NCBI GenBank assembly: GCA_963729935.1
Contig: CAVSPW010000003.1
Coordinates: 1-31,312 of the forward strand
Origin: CAIKMD01 sp963729935
GTDB lineage: Bacteria; Pseudomonadota; Alphaproteobacteria; ATCC43930; CGMCC-115725
DNA length: 31,312 bases
Reading direction: 5' to 3'
Part shown: in pieces, positions 31,312-31,312 of the stretch
How positions within the stretch are numbered: position 1 is the stretch's first letter
Layout of the letters: each line of letters begins with the position of its first letter
Program-made: the position numbers and the translations under genes
The notes under the pieces: model-generated
Told to the model about the DNA's origin: nothing
Database searches by the model: none
What the model saw: the letters and a program-made list of their open reading frames with translations, nothing else

Positions 31312-31312
31312 A

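Overview
The window is GC-rich and densely coding. It looks like the chromosome of an alphaproteobacterium, probably Hyphomicrobiales (Rhizobiales) or Rhodospirillales. Three things support this: the right-hand gene order (murA - DUF2948 - hisG - hisD - UPF0262 - LMW-phosphatase - maf - RNase E/G - yacG - tRNA-Phe), two liv-type periplasmic binding proteins, and a palindromic intergenic element at 15536-15640 that I recognise from Rhizobiales genomes. All functional names come from reading motifs in translations; no database search was run.

Left part (1-10.8 kb). The window opens inside a circularly permuted ATP-grasp/alpha-E fusion gene, followed by its usual partner, a transglutaminase-like protease. 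An orphan branched-chain-amino-acid-type binding protein lies convergent to this pair. Next come a MetE-C-like methyltransferase, a small unknown gene and a zinc-type MDR dehydrogenase that has lost its catalytic zinc ligands. A decayed copy of the methyltransferase 3' end lies directly after the dehydrogenase, so the block between looks like an insertion or rearrangement. Then follow pyrC, a divergent SCP2-type thiolase/acrylyl-CoA-reductase pair, and a Tat-exported cell-wall amidase.

Middle part (10.8-20.3 kb). This looks like a catabolic island. A DUF3500 protein and a class II aldolase/decarboxylase form a leftward operon. Opposite them is a rightward pair of paralogous group D (HsaA-like) flavin monooxygenases. 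A complete liv-type ABC importer follows (Tat binding protein, LivG, LivF, LivH, LivM). Uptake, hydroxylation and C-C cleavage or decarboxylation of an aromatic or carboxylated compound is a plausible but unproven reading. No flavin reductase or ring-cleavage dioxygenase lies in the window.

Accessory patch (20.4-24 kb). By eye this is less GC-rich. It holds a stand-alone GAF protein, a PAS_5-type protein and a large pentapeptide-repeat protein, all leftward. The 5' end of the GAF gene and its upstream region are duplicated about 1.1 kb away, leaving a truncated GAF start. A 510-bp stretch with no convincing gene and a tRNA-Thr(GGT) separate this patch from the core operon.

Right part (24.2-31.3 kb). 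A tightly overlapping housekeeping operon carries peptidoglycan synthesis (murA), histidine synthesis (short-form hisG, hisD), small conserved proteins, Maf, a compact RNase E/G and YacG. It ends at a strong terminator, followed by tRNA-Phe(GAA).
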